Shown here: in pieces, positions 48,330 through 59,030 of the stretch | Layout: every line of letters starts with the position of its first letter | How positions within the stretch are numbered: the first letter of the stretch is position 1 | Source of the DNA: Ashinkailepas kermadecensis | Lineage: Eukaryota > Arthropoda > Thecostraca > Neolepadidae | Length of the DNA stretch: 64,000 nt | NCBI GenBank assembly: GCA_034440615.1 | Contig: JAOTOM010001530.1 | Span: 1-64,000 of the forward strand | Direction of reading: 5' to 3' | Made by a program: the position numbers and the translations under genes | The notes under the pieces: generated by a model | The model's database searches: none | Told to the model about the DNA's origin: nothing | What the model saw: the letters and a program-made list of their open reading frames with translations, nothing else

Positions 48330-48698
48330 TTAGCTGTCCTCGCGTGACCCCGGATTTTCTTTGTCTGCATGCCCGGCGTTTTTCTTCAACTCCAGAAGTT
48401 TGCAAACATCGCAAGCGAGCTGCCCACCAACCGAATGCATGCCTTTTCGTCTGCCGCTCGTGACGCCCAAAACCGCAGCCCTTTTGAAGAGAGCATCCAG
48501 ACTGGGTTGGGCAGCACTGCTAATGAACACGAATCCGTGCTGCCAGGAGTAACCGGAATCGACGGCCATTCCATCTCGGTAGGGCGAGTTCAAACACCAA
48601 CACGCCACGCGAAGTCCAGTGGTCAGGCGCACCTCTGCTCCGTACTTCACGTCGTCCGTCGGCACGTGGATGATCCCAGTCGGGCACAGATCGTGCAT
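48330..48698 (-). CDS. Unidentified ORF of 122 codons
   Basis: Not recognised. The minus-strand ATG at 48698 has A at -3, and an in-frame TGA lies 11 codons upstream. Codons in the first half favour G/C-ending forms (CAC, CTG, GTG, AAG, TAC, GAC), more so than the flanks. The N-terminal half contains 'DVKYGAEVRLTTGLRVACWC', and the C-terminal part is Lys/Glu-rich with 'CDVCKLLELKK'. A 201-codon plus-strand frame (48369-48974) overlaps it; the plus frame runs into a degenerate tandem repeat and is less likely. Either may be chance. Confidence 0.3.
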   Translation of the reverse strand: MHDLCPTGIIHVPTDDVKYGAEVRLTTGLRVACWCLNSPYRDGMAVDSGYSWQHGFVFISSAAQPSLDALFKRAAVLGVTSGRRKGMHSVGGQLACDVCKLLELKKNAGHADKENPGSREDS

Positions 48699-48744
48699 CG
48701 TACCTTTGACGTTATTTGGTGCGAACGATCATGCCACAACAGGA

Positions 48745-49010
48745 CCATGGTGATGGGGAGCGGCGTGCGGTTGTGCCAGATCTGCACGCCAGCGATTGGG
48801 GCGTCTCACGCGGTTGTATGTGGGATCGGATCCTTAGTGATGACAGGAGCAACAGGTGGATTCAGATCCAGATCGGTTGTGTCAAATCTGGACGCCAGTG
48901 GTGAGGGAGGGCATGCGATTATACCAGATTCGGAGGACGCCAGTGATGAGCGAGGGGCACACGGTTATATGTGATCGGGTCCGTGGTGATGGGGAGCAGT
49001 ACACTGTTAT
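48745..49010. repeat. Degenerate tandem repeat, about 45-bp unit
   Basis: Recurring 'ACGCCAGTGATGAGCGAGGG', 'GCACACGGTTATATGTGATC' and 'GGTGATGGGGAGC' blocks with many changes. Confidence 0.6.
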
Positions 49011-49104
49011 ATCAGAGCATGATCTTTGTGTTGAAGAGTGTTGAAATGTTAATTAGCTCCGGTATGCGGCTACAATGTGTCCTAGCTAACACAGGTATCT
49101 GCCA

Positions 49105-49296
49105 AAAAACCTGGTTCGGCGAAGGGCTTACATCATTCTGTGAAGAAACCAGCCTTAAAGCTGCGGATCTAGCCTGGTTGACTTCCGGTTCAGTAGCCGA
49201 AGCAAAGTACGGCAGCAGTTTGGAGTGCTGGCACGGTGCTGTGTACACACGTGGCATGCCCAACCTAGTCCAGAACGCTGACGCAAAGTATTCCAT
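49105..49296 (+). CDS. Possible internal exon
   Basis: An acceptor-like CTAACACAG precedes 49105 and a good donor ATG|GTAAGC follows near 49296. The roughly 190-bp interval between is open in the frame of a larger 155-codon ORF (48971-49438). It reads 'ICQKTWFGEGLTSFCEET' and later 'SLECWHGAVYTRGMPN'. The pyrimidine tract is weak and no partner exons were found. Confidence 0.2.
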
Positions 49297-49732
49297 GGTA
49301 AGCTCTGATCAGCTCCAAATGCGTGTGCATCTTAGCACTCTACATGAAGAGTGCTATGTCGAATACATCGTCACCTCCTTTGACAGGCCGGATTATTTGT
49401 GTAGATGGTCTGTTGATTTATCTTCAGCGATATGGTGAAGGACAAATTGTGTGTCATGTACCAATAGGAGCTCTTCGCTTCGCACGTGGATCATGAACTG
49501 AACACATTAACTATATCGATGAATATTATGATGATATTATCCAATTTTTAGCTATGCGTTTTAATCATGTCCTTGCGAAACCGTTAGGATTGAGAATGCG
49601 ACAATTCCTGGCTGGAATGAGCTTGTATGCGAAACACAAGTGATTCCAGATGGCATGTTTGCTTTTACGTTTCAAATATTTGTGCGTTTCTGTTTGAGTA
49701 ACGAGAAGGCAACTTGTGGTAAATCTGACGTA

Positions 49733-49945
49733 TCGTCGCCCAGCAACATCTTGGGGAGAAGTTAGAAAACCGAATAACTTCGTCGCCCAGCAACCTCTTG
49801 GTCAGAACACCGAATAGGTTCGTCACCCAGCAACCTCTTGGCAAGAGGTCAGAAAACCGAGTAGGTTCGTCACCCAGCAACCTCTTGGCGAGAGGTCCGA
49901 AAACCGAACAGGTTCGTGAAGCTGCAACCTCTTGGCGAAAGAACC
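49733..49945. repeat. Minisatellite, 47-bp unit, about five copies
   Basis: 'CGTCACCCAGCAACCTCTTG' plus 'GCGAGAGGTC' plus 'AGAAAACCGAATAGGTT', at about 49735, 49782, 49822, 49869 and 49916; one unit has a 7-bp deletion. Confidence 0.9.
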
Positions 49946-49952
49946 GAGTGAT

Positions 49953-49993
49953 GTGGGTAGCTATTCGGATCAGAGAACCGAATAGCTACCCAC
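49953..49993. other. Perfect 16-bp-stem inverted repeat
   Basis: GTGGGTAGCTATTCGG (49953-49968) pairs with CCGAATAGCTACCCAC (49978-49993) around a 9-base loop, immediately after the 47-bp minisatellite. Confidence 0.9.
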
Positions 49994-50477
49994 CTCTCGC
50001 ACGATCGGTGGACCGGGTATATGGTTTCGAAGCTATAGACGATCTGCAGCAGAAACATTTTGAGGAGATGCTTAGCTCTGTCTCATGTATTGATTCGTTG
50101 TCGGTTAATTGATCACATCTCCTATTAAATTCCGGATTGACTGATAGTTCCATGAAGTTCGTGATACAAAACAACTTAATGTCCCTGAGATTTTCATCGA
50201 GGAAGTCGTGAATACTTTTCATAGTTTATCGTGGAAGAATTTATTTTCCAGCGATGCATCCGGGAAAAGCATGATGGCCTGAGCATGCGGCGCTGCTAAA
50301 ACGCCGGAATTGCAAGTGCTATGCAATTATCTTTGGTCTTGTCAATGTAGACAAACACTCACTTTTACATCCCGGCTTAGCAAAGGTGGTGATAATTCAG
50401 TATTAAAGAATTAGTCGGGAAGGGTGTCAGATAAACCTAGACATATACTCTCCGTTTGTTCATACTCTTGATTCTTC

Positions 50478-50480
<3 letters not shown>

Positions 50481-50557
<77 letters not shown>

Positions 50558-50594
50558 TCTATATTTATTTATTTATTTATGTTTTTATATATAC

Positions 50595-50629
<35 letters not shown>
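50481..50629. repeat. (TA)n and (TG)n microsatellites
   Basis: TA run at 50481-50553, AT-rich joint with TTTA units, then a TG run at 50599-50629. Confidence 0.95.
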
Positions 50630-51234
50630 TATGAGGACTTTCCCTACGGTCCCGTCATGTTTCCGCCGGGCGGGTCTCGGTCGCGGTCAAGGCCACCATA
50701 GCCCGTGGCCGTCCTGACGAGTGGGCTCGCCTGTCTTTCTGATCTCGCCTTAGAGATCTGCTACCCTCGAAAGGGTTGTGCAGCTATTGCATAGCATTGT
50801 GTATTACAAAATAGCAAGCATGATTTTTCCCTTCCTCCATGCTAGTGCTGGAACGATCACTTCATTGCTGCTTTGGTTGCCCGCTGCTGAGCAAAATGTG
50901 TTCTCTACAGTGCGTGGCGTGCTATTAAGCCCCTTATCGACACCAAAAAAGGCTCTCATAGAGTTCAACCTCAGGTCCTACCTGAGCATCTAAATCAATA
51001 CTTTGTTAGTGTCGGACCTAAGGTATCAGCAGAGGTCAAACGCCAGGCAAACATGCCTGAACACACACCTCCCAGTTGCCGGCTATCGCGCGTATCTACC
51101 AGCTCCTATAAATTACCACCCATATCCCTCGAACAGCTAACCAAAATTGTCATGCACATGAGGAGCACAAGTGCTTGCGGACCCGACGGGATCTGTATTA
51201 AGGTTATTCAATTTCTGTTCTTTTTATCGGAGAA

Positions 51235-51762
51235 GTGCTGCTCGACATTATAAACACATGCCTGACTACAGCTGATATCCCCTCCACTTGGAAACAGCCA
51301 ATAGCAACTCCCATTCACAAATCAGGAGATCCTTCGGATCCCTCTAATTTTAGGCCCATCTCATTGGTTCCGGTTATCCCGAAAATCACAGAGAGGGTAG
51401 TGCAGAAACAACTCTATCACTATCTGAACTCAAACCACCTACTGGCCCAAACTCAGCACGGCTTCAGACCACGCCACTCTACGGAAACCGCTCTCATCTC
51501 AGTCACGGACAAAATACTAGCAGCAATGGACCGTTCGGAAGTAGCTCTCCTTTGCATTCTGGACCTCAGTAAATGCTTCGACGTAATAGATCACACCAAA
51601 CTACTTACTAAACTAGAACTCCATGGAATCGATACTGACTGGTTTAAGGCTTATCTGGGAGGTCACACGCAGGCTGTTAGCATCTCAGATCAACGCGGAA
51701 ACAGGCATCTCTCCTCCTTTCTCCCAAACAACATAGGTGTTTTTTTCAAGGCTCATCATTAG
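51235..51762 (+). pseudogene. RT palm/fingers segment of the 50.9-kb LINE
   Basis: The longest intact frame over the RT core, 175 codons. It has the fingers blocks ('RPISL', 'HGFRPRHSTETAL') and motif A with both the aspartate and 'CFD'. It breaks where the T-run shifts it before the QGSS motif. Confidence 0.85.
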
Positions 51763-51944
51763 GTCGACTCCTCTATTGCATCTTTTCAAACGACCTCAGT
51801 TTGCACGTCCCGGTAGCACACGTCACTCAGTTCGCAGACGACACCCAGGTCCTCATCTCCGGTCGTAAATCTGATCTCCCAAATCTGATAAATCAGATTG
51901 AGACATGTCTGAACCAACTTTAGGACTACTTCCTGGATAACGGT

Positions 51945-52772
51945 TTGAAGGTAAACCCGACCAAAACTCAACTTCTCACGTTCGGATCGCGTCAAAATCT
52001 TTGCAATATTACCCCGATACAAGTGTGCTTTAGGGACACCGTGGTAGATGACAGTCATTCGTGTAGGAACCTAGGGGTGACATTTGATCGCCACATGTCG
52101 TGGGATTCCCATGTAGCTGTTGTGGTCCACAAGTGCACTGGATTCCTTCTGACCCTGAGCCATCTGCGTCACCATCTGCCAACCAGTACCCTCTTCACTG
52201 TAGTCAATAGCCTAGTTATATCCAATATCCGCTACTGCATATCTGTTTACGGGAACGGGTCGGCAGCAAACATCCACAGACTAGACAAGATCATTAACTT
52301 CGCCACTAGAGTCGCGTCAGGTCTACGGAAATTTGATCATATTTCTGATGCCCGTAACGAGTTGGGTTTCCTCACCGCAGCTGATTTGCATCTATTTCAC
52401 AGCCTTACTTTGCACCACAAGATCATTCTGACGGGTGAGCCAACGCACATTGCCGGTCAGGTCTCTGCAAACTCTACCCTGCGAAACCGTCATACGCGTG
52501 CAGACGACCACCTGCACCTGCCAGCCATACACAGAGAGGCGGGCCGCAGGAGATTTCTCTACTCGTCTGTCTTCCACTATAACAAACTCCCTACTGAAAT
52601 AAAAACATTGAAGCTGTCTAACTTCAAGAAGCATGTGTCGTGTCGTAGCGCCAACCGATCGATCACTCACGATCGCTGTGCAGGTCCAGCTCAGGCTCTC
52701 CAACAGACACGTGGAATTGCTCCGCCTCACGCTGTATTGCCAGAAACAGGAAGGACGCTAGAGAGGGACTGA
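51945..52772 (+). pseudogene. RT thumb and C-terminal segment of the 50.9-kb LINE
   Basis: 275 codons in a different frame from the RT core, after the in-frame TAG near 51920. It carries the 'LGVTFD' block, 'RVASGLRKFDHI' and a C-terminal His-rich region. No RNase H domain is present, unlike the LINE at the right edge. Confidence 0.85.
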
Positions 52773-53205
52773 GAACAGCCCAACAAGTACTCCAGAGGTG
52801 GATCGCATAAGTACTTAGCGTAAGTACGCACGATACGACAACATGTACTAGCTTATCTCCACGAGCAACACTAGTCACACAAAAAAAAACTTACGAAATG
52901 GATTTGTGTACACCATGAACTCACATTTAGGTCATCGCTTTCATATCACTTCTATAAACTACTCGTTTATAGCTCGTGTTGCAAGCACGGTGTGTGTAGT
53001 GCAGATAGTGATATGGGTATTGTATTATGTTGGTGTATGATTGTTTGTTGCGCATCTGCTCCCACTATCGACCACAAATCTATCCTTTCTTTGTAAATAT
53101 CCGTGAGTTATACCCAGACTGTCCATAACAGCCACTATACGTGGAGGGCATGTATCGTGAAATAAATAATTAATAAATAAATAATAGCTAGCAATAGCAA
53201 TAGCC

Positions 53206-53629
53206 ATTGGCACGGCAGGAACGCCAGCACGTAAAATCCAAAGGCATTGGACCCGCGTAATAACCTACTAATGTATGTCTGTGACAAAGCGTTGTTCTGT
53301 CCCTACGACGGGGAGATGCAGGCGATCAGCTGATTGTGTTTGGATTAGACAGAAGCACATGAGCATGGGAAGAGCAGAGGCCAGGCTGTCGAGCAACTGA
53401 ACTGAAAATCCTGACCGTGAAAATAAAAACTAAAAAATGTGGGGCTGCAGAAACAAAGGTGCCGAAATCCGAGTTTTTTTACGCTAAGCAGATGTGAGGG
53501 GCGTAGCGGGACGATGGCAGACGACAGTCATGGTCTCTGTCTGATCTATGCCGGAAAATTGTTCCTGCGCCCCTGAGGTTGGACCCCACCTGGAGACTGA
53601 CAGTGACGACGCCATCACCGCACGATCGG
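53206..53629. other. No recognisable feature
   Basis: Mixed sequence downstream of the LINE tail; nothing identifiable. Confidence 0.4.
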
Positions 53630-53745
53630 GGTCAGCTGCCGGCACCAGCGAAACTCGGGGTGGGGGGGGTGACGTGATGCCGCTGCCGGCACTAGTGACA
53701 CTCGGGATGGATGGGGGTGGGGGTGACGTGATGCCGCTAACCACC
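53630..53745. repeat. Imperfect duplication with G-rich linker
   Basis: 'GCTGCCGGCAC' ... 'ACTCGGG' ... 'GGTGACGTGATGCCGCT' occurs twice about 55-60 bp apart, with G-runs between. Confidence 0.75.
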
Positions 53746-53767
53746 AGCACGTCATCGCCATCAGCTT

Positions 53768-53801
53768 TGCGGAGAGCTTTGAGTCAGCAAAGCTCTCCGC
53801 A
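53768..53801. other. 13-bp-stem inverted repeat
   Basis: TGCGGAGAGCTTT (53768-53780) and AAAGCTCTCCGCA (53789-53801) pair perfectly around an 8-base loop. Confidence 0.9.
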
Positions 53802-54835
53802 CACAGTCCAGACGAGGTCATACCGTCACAGCTGCTGGATGATATCACGGCTGCAATGGGGAGGCGCCCGTGAATGAACGGAGTGGTTAGTGCGCTTGGC
53901 GTAGAAACGTACCCGGTCAGCGATAATTTCCTGTCAAGTTACCATTCGTGATTCGTTCGTGGTGTTTGCAATGGCTCGAAATAAGAAAATGTTGGCATTT
54001 TAGTCAGTGCTCGTAACGTTGCAAAACAAAATCGACATCGGTGTACTTTCCAGCGCTAGGTAAATTTGTGTTCTACGCTTCATCAAAGTTAATATCAGGA
54101 TATGCATATCAAGTCAGCAAACCCGAATGTGAAATCTGACTACATGGAAGCGAAACCTTCGCGCACATAGTCTGGTATAGATTGAAGGAGTCTAAATTGA
54201 ACTGTTCAAACTTCCCAGACTTAGGTATATAGACACTTTTAGACCTTACACAGTGCGACGTTTTTGAGTTTCAGATGCACGTGCAATCCGACAACGCCAG
54301 AAAAAAGGACAAGAAATTATGTTCAGCAACGACAAATGTCACGAGGCGTGCGCCGCCCGCGTGTGTCGCTGAAATCGAACGTGCGAACGACACCGAGTCT
54401 GACAGACTATGACCTATGTGAAACCACGATGACGGCACTCTTTGAGAAATCCCCCACCCCCGATTACGCACCACAGCGTAAAAATGCAAATTATGACAGT
54501 TTCAGTCTTCACTATTCAACAGACGGCGAATAAGTTTGTCACCACCGTGCATATGGTGCTGTGAGATAATATTTCGAGAAAGATGACATTTCTGGCATCG
54601 TTGGCGTAACACTCTTGTTTCTGTTCGTAAGCCGAATCATGCCGAGCATGAAATATGTTATCAACGTTCGGGACGAAAACAGCACGAAACAGCCGCACCA
54701 CAAACGCTTCGTTCTGGCAAGTCACAGACAAATGTCTCACGTCGACACGAGTGAGACTGTTGATCCCGCCGGTTGTTCGGCCTTTGTGCCAGCCTACGCC
54801 CACCGTGGTGCATACGGGCCGGCTCAGCGACAACA

Positions 54836-54967
54836 CACTCGGTGTGTGTGTGTTTGTGTGTGTTTGTGTGTGTTTGTGTATGTTTGTGTGTGTTTGTGTG
54901 TTTGTGTATGTGTGTGTGTTTGCGTGTGCTTGTGTGTATGTGTGTGCGTTTGTGTGTGTTTGTGTGC
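54836..54967. repeat. (TG)n microsatellite, TGTGTT-interrupted
   Basis: GTGTGTTT-type units for about 130 bp. Cys/Val-rich frames over it are artefacts. Confidence 0.95.
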
Positions 54968-55523
54968 ATCACCCGAACCCTAAACTTGTGATGCTGCCAG
55001 TCGATGATGCGCTACCCCTGGCGACCCTCATGGCTCAGGTCAAAGCGAATCTTGCCTGCTGAGGCACTGCGATGACCGCCCGGCAGCTGGTCCACTGCAG
55101 CCATGTCTGTCAGAATTTTGCCGAGCCTCAAGAGCTCGTAGAGGCTCGTGGAGGCTGGTAATACTTCAAGAAGTGCATCGCACAGTGTGTGCCGTAGCAT
55201 AACACGAATGCAGTGATGGCAGTGTTGGGCACTCGTCTTGTGTGTCATACGCCGACAACGTAAAGCTGTTCCATAGAGTTATCATCCAAGGATGTCCGAG
55301 ATTTACGGCCGACCTGGGCACTGCACTGTCGTATGGCTGCAAACGTGGTGTTCAATTGCCACACATTGTGCGGACATAGCATAGCCAACGCCGATGAAAT
55401 CCGCCATCTGGTACCATCCCCGGCTGCTCCAAATTGACATTCGCACACCACGTTCACAGCATTGTAGCACGAGTCAACCGCATGTTTGGTCCGCTCATCG
55501 GCGGTGCCCAAGCATCCAGAGAA

Positions 55524-55592
55524 CACCGCCCCCGCCCAGATCGCCGCCCCCGCCTAGATCGCCGCTCCCGCCTAGATCGCCGCTCCCGCATA
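55524..55592. repeat. 18-bp short tandem repeat
   Basis: AGATCGCCGCTCCCGCCT units at 55538, 55556 and 55574. Confidence 0.9.
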
Positions 55593-56255
55593 TCCTCCTT
55601 AACAGGCGTACCGGAAGGCGTCTCACATGACTCGCACGGGAGGGGCAGATTCACCCCCTCTCCCCCCTGAGGTCTTGGAGATTACTGAAGCTAGGTGCTG
55701 CTGATGCTGCTTCATGACGCAGAGATGGCGAATTTTACTAGTTAGCATCTGCCGTTTTAACAAGCAGCCAGTATCGAAATGCGACGGGCTTCTCTGTACA
55801 ACGTTGCCAATTCCAAGAAACAATTCGATATTAGCTGGTGCTGCTAACGCAAGCCGTTTTGCATCAACGTAAGACGAAAACCATGTCGGGGTTTCTCAGT
55901 CTAAACGTTGTATTATTTGAATTCATTGTTTACACATTTCAGATAATTTCGTCACCCGAATGCTTTTCAAAACCATATAATCTGTCACTGATAGGATGTA
56001 CCACGTCGGTGCTTTGTTCACGCCTGTATGTGTGCTTGTGTGCATAATGATATAATGTTATAGAACAGGCAGCAATAGCAGTGGTATATTCAGAACGCAC
56101 ACATTAATGAGCATCTTACAGGCGCATTGGAATCAGAAACGTTCCTGTGCGTCTTTCATGCTAAGGCCCTGCCAGTCATTAATTATGACAGCGTGTATTG
56201 GAGTGGTGCTGCAGTTACAACGCTACATCATTCCAATCAAGTATACATGGATATA
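55593..56255. other. No recognisable gene
   Basis: No motif on either strand. Confidence 0.4.
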
Positions 56256-56420
<165 letters not shown>

Positions 56421-57159
56421 TAACAGTGACTGCTACGCACATTGTTTGGAATTTGAAGGCATTTTTTATGGTTGATAGTAGTTCGTGTCAGGGATCATCA
56501 TTGTATGCAATGTTCACGGTTCTGGTGGTTCGCATTCCGACGACCAGATACGCCTTTTGGCTGGCTTTTAATATTCCAATTTTGCGGCAAATATTTTGCA
56601 CGGAACTCCTTACCTTGAGTTCACATTTTGGTTTCTGCTGCTTTTTTCACTGATTTCTTGGTGGTGGGATACTTTTCAATATCTGACCACATTACGAAAA
56701 GTAAAACAAGGCAACGCTTTCAATTAGTATCTCAGGAACACGAGCACCGCCGCATCAATCAATACATGCCTCATCACGCAATTTCACGTCTCATGGTCTC
56801 AACGTCCAAGTCGTCTCCTGACAGCTGGCACCCAGGTGCCGGCGGGACCAGGACCAGCCCTCGCCGCTCTCGGAATAGTGACGTAGCTGGTGACCGCACC
56901 ATGCCAGACGACCGCGCCGAGTTCCGATACCGCGTTAATGGCTTCGGCGGCCGCACGACCATCACGCGTCCGCTGGCCGCGCCGGCGGCAGCCGCAAACG
57001 TGCTGTCGGAGATGCCGTCTCGCCGGCACAGCATCCGGCTCGCCCGCTATCGGAAATGGCCGCCTCCGCATCTGTTTGCCGCAGGCGACGAGGCCGCTGT
57101 CGGAGTCTGGGGGTGTGGGGTGTGCTGGTGGGGGTCGGGCTGGGGGTTCCTGGGGTCGT
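56421..57159. other. No confirmed gene; GC-rich right half
   Basis: A 179-codon plus frame (56628-57167) and a 121-codon frame overlap it in GC-rich sequence. No family motif. Confidence 0.35.
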
Positions 57160-57265
57160 CACTGTAGGGGTCCGAGTGTGTGGGGTCCCAATAGCCGCCG
57201 CTGTAGGGGTCTGATTGTGTGGGGTTTCAAGAGCCGTCGCTGTAGTAACTTCTGAGTGTGTGTGT
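57160..57265. repeat. Short tandem repeat, about 44-bp unit
   Basis: 'CGCTGTAGGGGTCTGATTGT' and 'GTGGGGTTTCAAGAGCCGTC' blocks occur about 2.5 times, then a TG run. Confidence 0.75.
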
Positions 57266-57564
57266 GTGTGTTACAGCGGCCGCCGCGGTAAGGGTGTGTG
57301 AGGGAAGTTCCATGCACCGCGCTGTAAAAATGTGTGGGGAGGGGGTGCTTCAAGCGCCGCTAGTGTTGGGATAGGGTACGGGTGTGTTTAGAATCAGGTG
57401 TCTGCTGGGGTGTCGCAGTGCGTTAGGGTCCAAAGCGCTTGGCTCCCACTCTCCTATCGGTTCGCCACCAGTACGGCCCTGGACGATACAGCCAGCTGTC
57501 GGAAGCAGCGACAGTCAGCTGCTGACAGCGGTTTCGTAGTTATGGTTAGACGACCTGATGAGAG

Positions 57565-57970
57565 ATTCGTCCAGGTCAAATCAGGTAAAATCAAGTCAGG
57601 TCAGGTCAGGTCAGGTCAGATAAGGCCAGAGTATGCCAGATCAGGTCCGATCAGGTTATATCATATCAGATCAGATCAGATCAGGTCATGCAGGTCATGG
57701 CAGAGCAAGGCAGGTCAGGGCAGGTCAGATCCGGTCAGATAAGGTCAGAGTATGTCATATCAGGTTATATCCGGTCATATCAGGACATGTAAGGTCAGAT
57801 CAGGTCATATCAGATCAGATCAAGTCGGGTCGATCAAGGGTTCTAGGTCGGGTGAGGTCAAGCCGGTCTGGGTCCTCCAGGGGGTTGAGGTCAGCCAGGT
57901 GTACAGGTCAGCTTGGGGATGCAGGCAGGTCAGGAGGCCCGGGTCGGCCAGGAATCCAGTCTCGGTCCAG
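57565..57970. repeat. AGGTC-based pentanucleotide array
   Basis: Runs of AGGTCAGGTCAGGTCA near 57598-57620 grade into degenerate AGATCAGGTCATAT-type units and then GC-richer CAGGTCAGC units. The array creates dozens of AGGTCA hexamers, the half-site of many nuclear receptors. Confidence 0.85.
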
Positions 57971-58057
57971 GGGGTCAGCCAGGGGATCTGGCCTCAGTAT
58001 GTGATTCGTCTCCCGACGGATTTCTCGGTGCTAGTCTGCCTCAGGGCCTCCCGAGTA

Positions 58058-58292
58058 CAGACAGCTGATGTGGTCGGTCCTCTCACTCAGATTGACAGCT
58101 GATGTGGTCGGTCCTCTCACTCAGATGAGCTGATGTGGTGGGTCTCACTCAGACAGACAGCTGATGTGGTCGGTCCTCTCACTCAGATTGACAGCTGATG
58201 TGGTCGGTCCTCTCACTCAGACAGACAGCTGATGTGGTCGGTCCTCTCACTCAGATTGACAGCTGATGTGGTCGGTCCTCTCACTCAGATTG
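58058..58292. repeat. Minisatellite, 34-bp unit, seven copies
   Basis: 'ACAGCTGATGTGGTCGGTCC' plus 'TCTCACTCAGATTG' at 34-bp period (58061, 58095), with CAGACAG/CAGATTG variants. Confidence 0.95.
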
Positions 58293-58605
58293 CTCCCCAT
58301 TGCACTCGATCATCGCGAGGGGAGTGAGTCGCCCTGGTAGGGATGCCAGTAATGTTATGTAGTTTATTGTAATGTGTTTCGGATCCCCAGAGTAGGGTTT
58401 TCAGTTTCCGCAACAGTTGTGCACCAATGTGCAGCACAGACCATGATCACCAACATCCACGGTAACAATGAGTGGCATTTTAGAGTTGAGGTAAGCGATG
58501 TTCCAGAAGCCGGAAGCTGAAGCTCGGACATAGGCTTACTGCGCTGAGACGAGACAGCCGATTCTCGCGCTCAGTGGGTTCCAAATGCCGCCGCTGTTTA
58601 GGGTG

Positions 58606-58645
58606 GGGTGGGGTGGGGTAGGGTGGGGTGGGGTGGGGTGGGGTG
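58606..58645. repeat. (GGGGT)n array
   Basis: Eight or so GGGGT/AGGGT units, able to form G-quadruplexes on the plus strand. Interstitial and short. Confidence 0.95.
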
Positions 58646-58659
58646 CGGTGCTCGCCTAT

Positions 58660-59030
58660 CTGAACTCGGTCGGCGGGCGATGGGCGGAGTGACGAGAGAT
58701 GGACGAAGTGACGGGAGATGGGCGGAGTGACGGGAGATGGACGAGTGACGGGAGATGGGCGGAGTGACGGGAGATGGACGGAGTGACGGGAGATGGGCGG
58801 AGTGACGGGAGATGGGCGGAGTGACGGGAGATGGACGGAGTGGCGGGAGATGGGCGGAGTGACGGGAGATGGACGGAGTGACGGGAGATGGGCTGAGTGA
58901 AGGGGGATGGGCTGAGTGACGGGGATGGGCTGAGTGACGGGGGATGGGCTGAGTGACGGGAGATGGACGGAGTGGCGGGAGATGGGCGGAGTGGCGGGAG
59001 ATGGGCTGAGTGACGAGGGATGGGCAGGGT
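58660..59030. repeat. Minisatellite, 19-bp unit, about 18 copies
   Basis: GTGACGGGAGATGGGCGGA at 19-bp period (58689, 58708, 58727), with ACGG/GCGG/GCTG variants. Pro/Ser/His-rich minus-strand frames are artefacts. Confidence 0.95.

Larger units (their letters stand above)
50900..53205 (+). mobile_element. CR1/Jockey-like LINE with RT, 5'-truncated and inactivated
   Basis: Seen in order across three frames: 'LNQYFVSVGPKV' (about 50985); 'SACGPDGI' (51175); 'PSTWKQPIATPIHKSGD' and 'NFRPISLVPVIPKITERVVQ' (51275-51410); 'HGFRPRHSTETAL'; motif A 'LDLSKCFDVIDH' (about 51560); 'QGSSLGRLLY' (about 51750); motif C 'QFADDTQVL' (about 51830); 'GLKVNPTKTQLLTFGS'; and a C-terminal region with 'RNLGVTFDRHMSWDSHV' and 'HYNKLPTEIKTL', ending near 52770. 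Breaks are a frameshift near 51205-51235, one extra T in a run at about 51742-51749, and TAG at about 51920. The 3' end is a GAAATAAATAATTAATAAAT-type tail. Endonuclease and ORF1 are missing. Confidence 0.9.

Noticed and set aside
58606..58645. Telomeric repeat
   Set aside because: GGGGT is short, interstitial and not the arthropod TTAGG or other canonical animal telomere unit.
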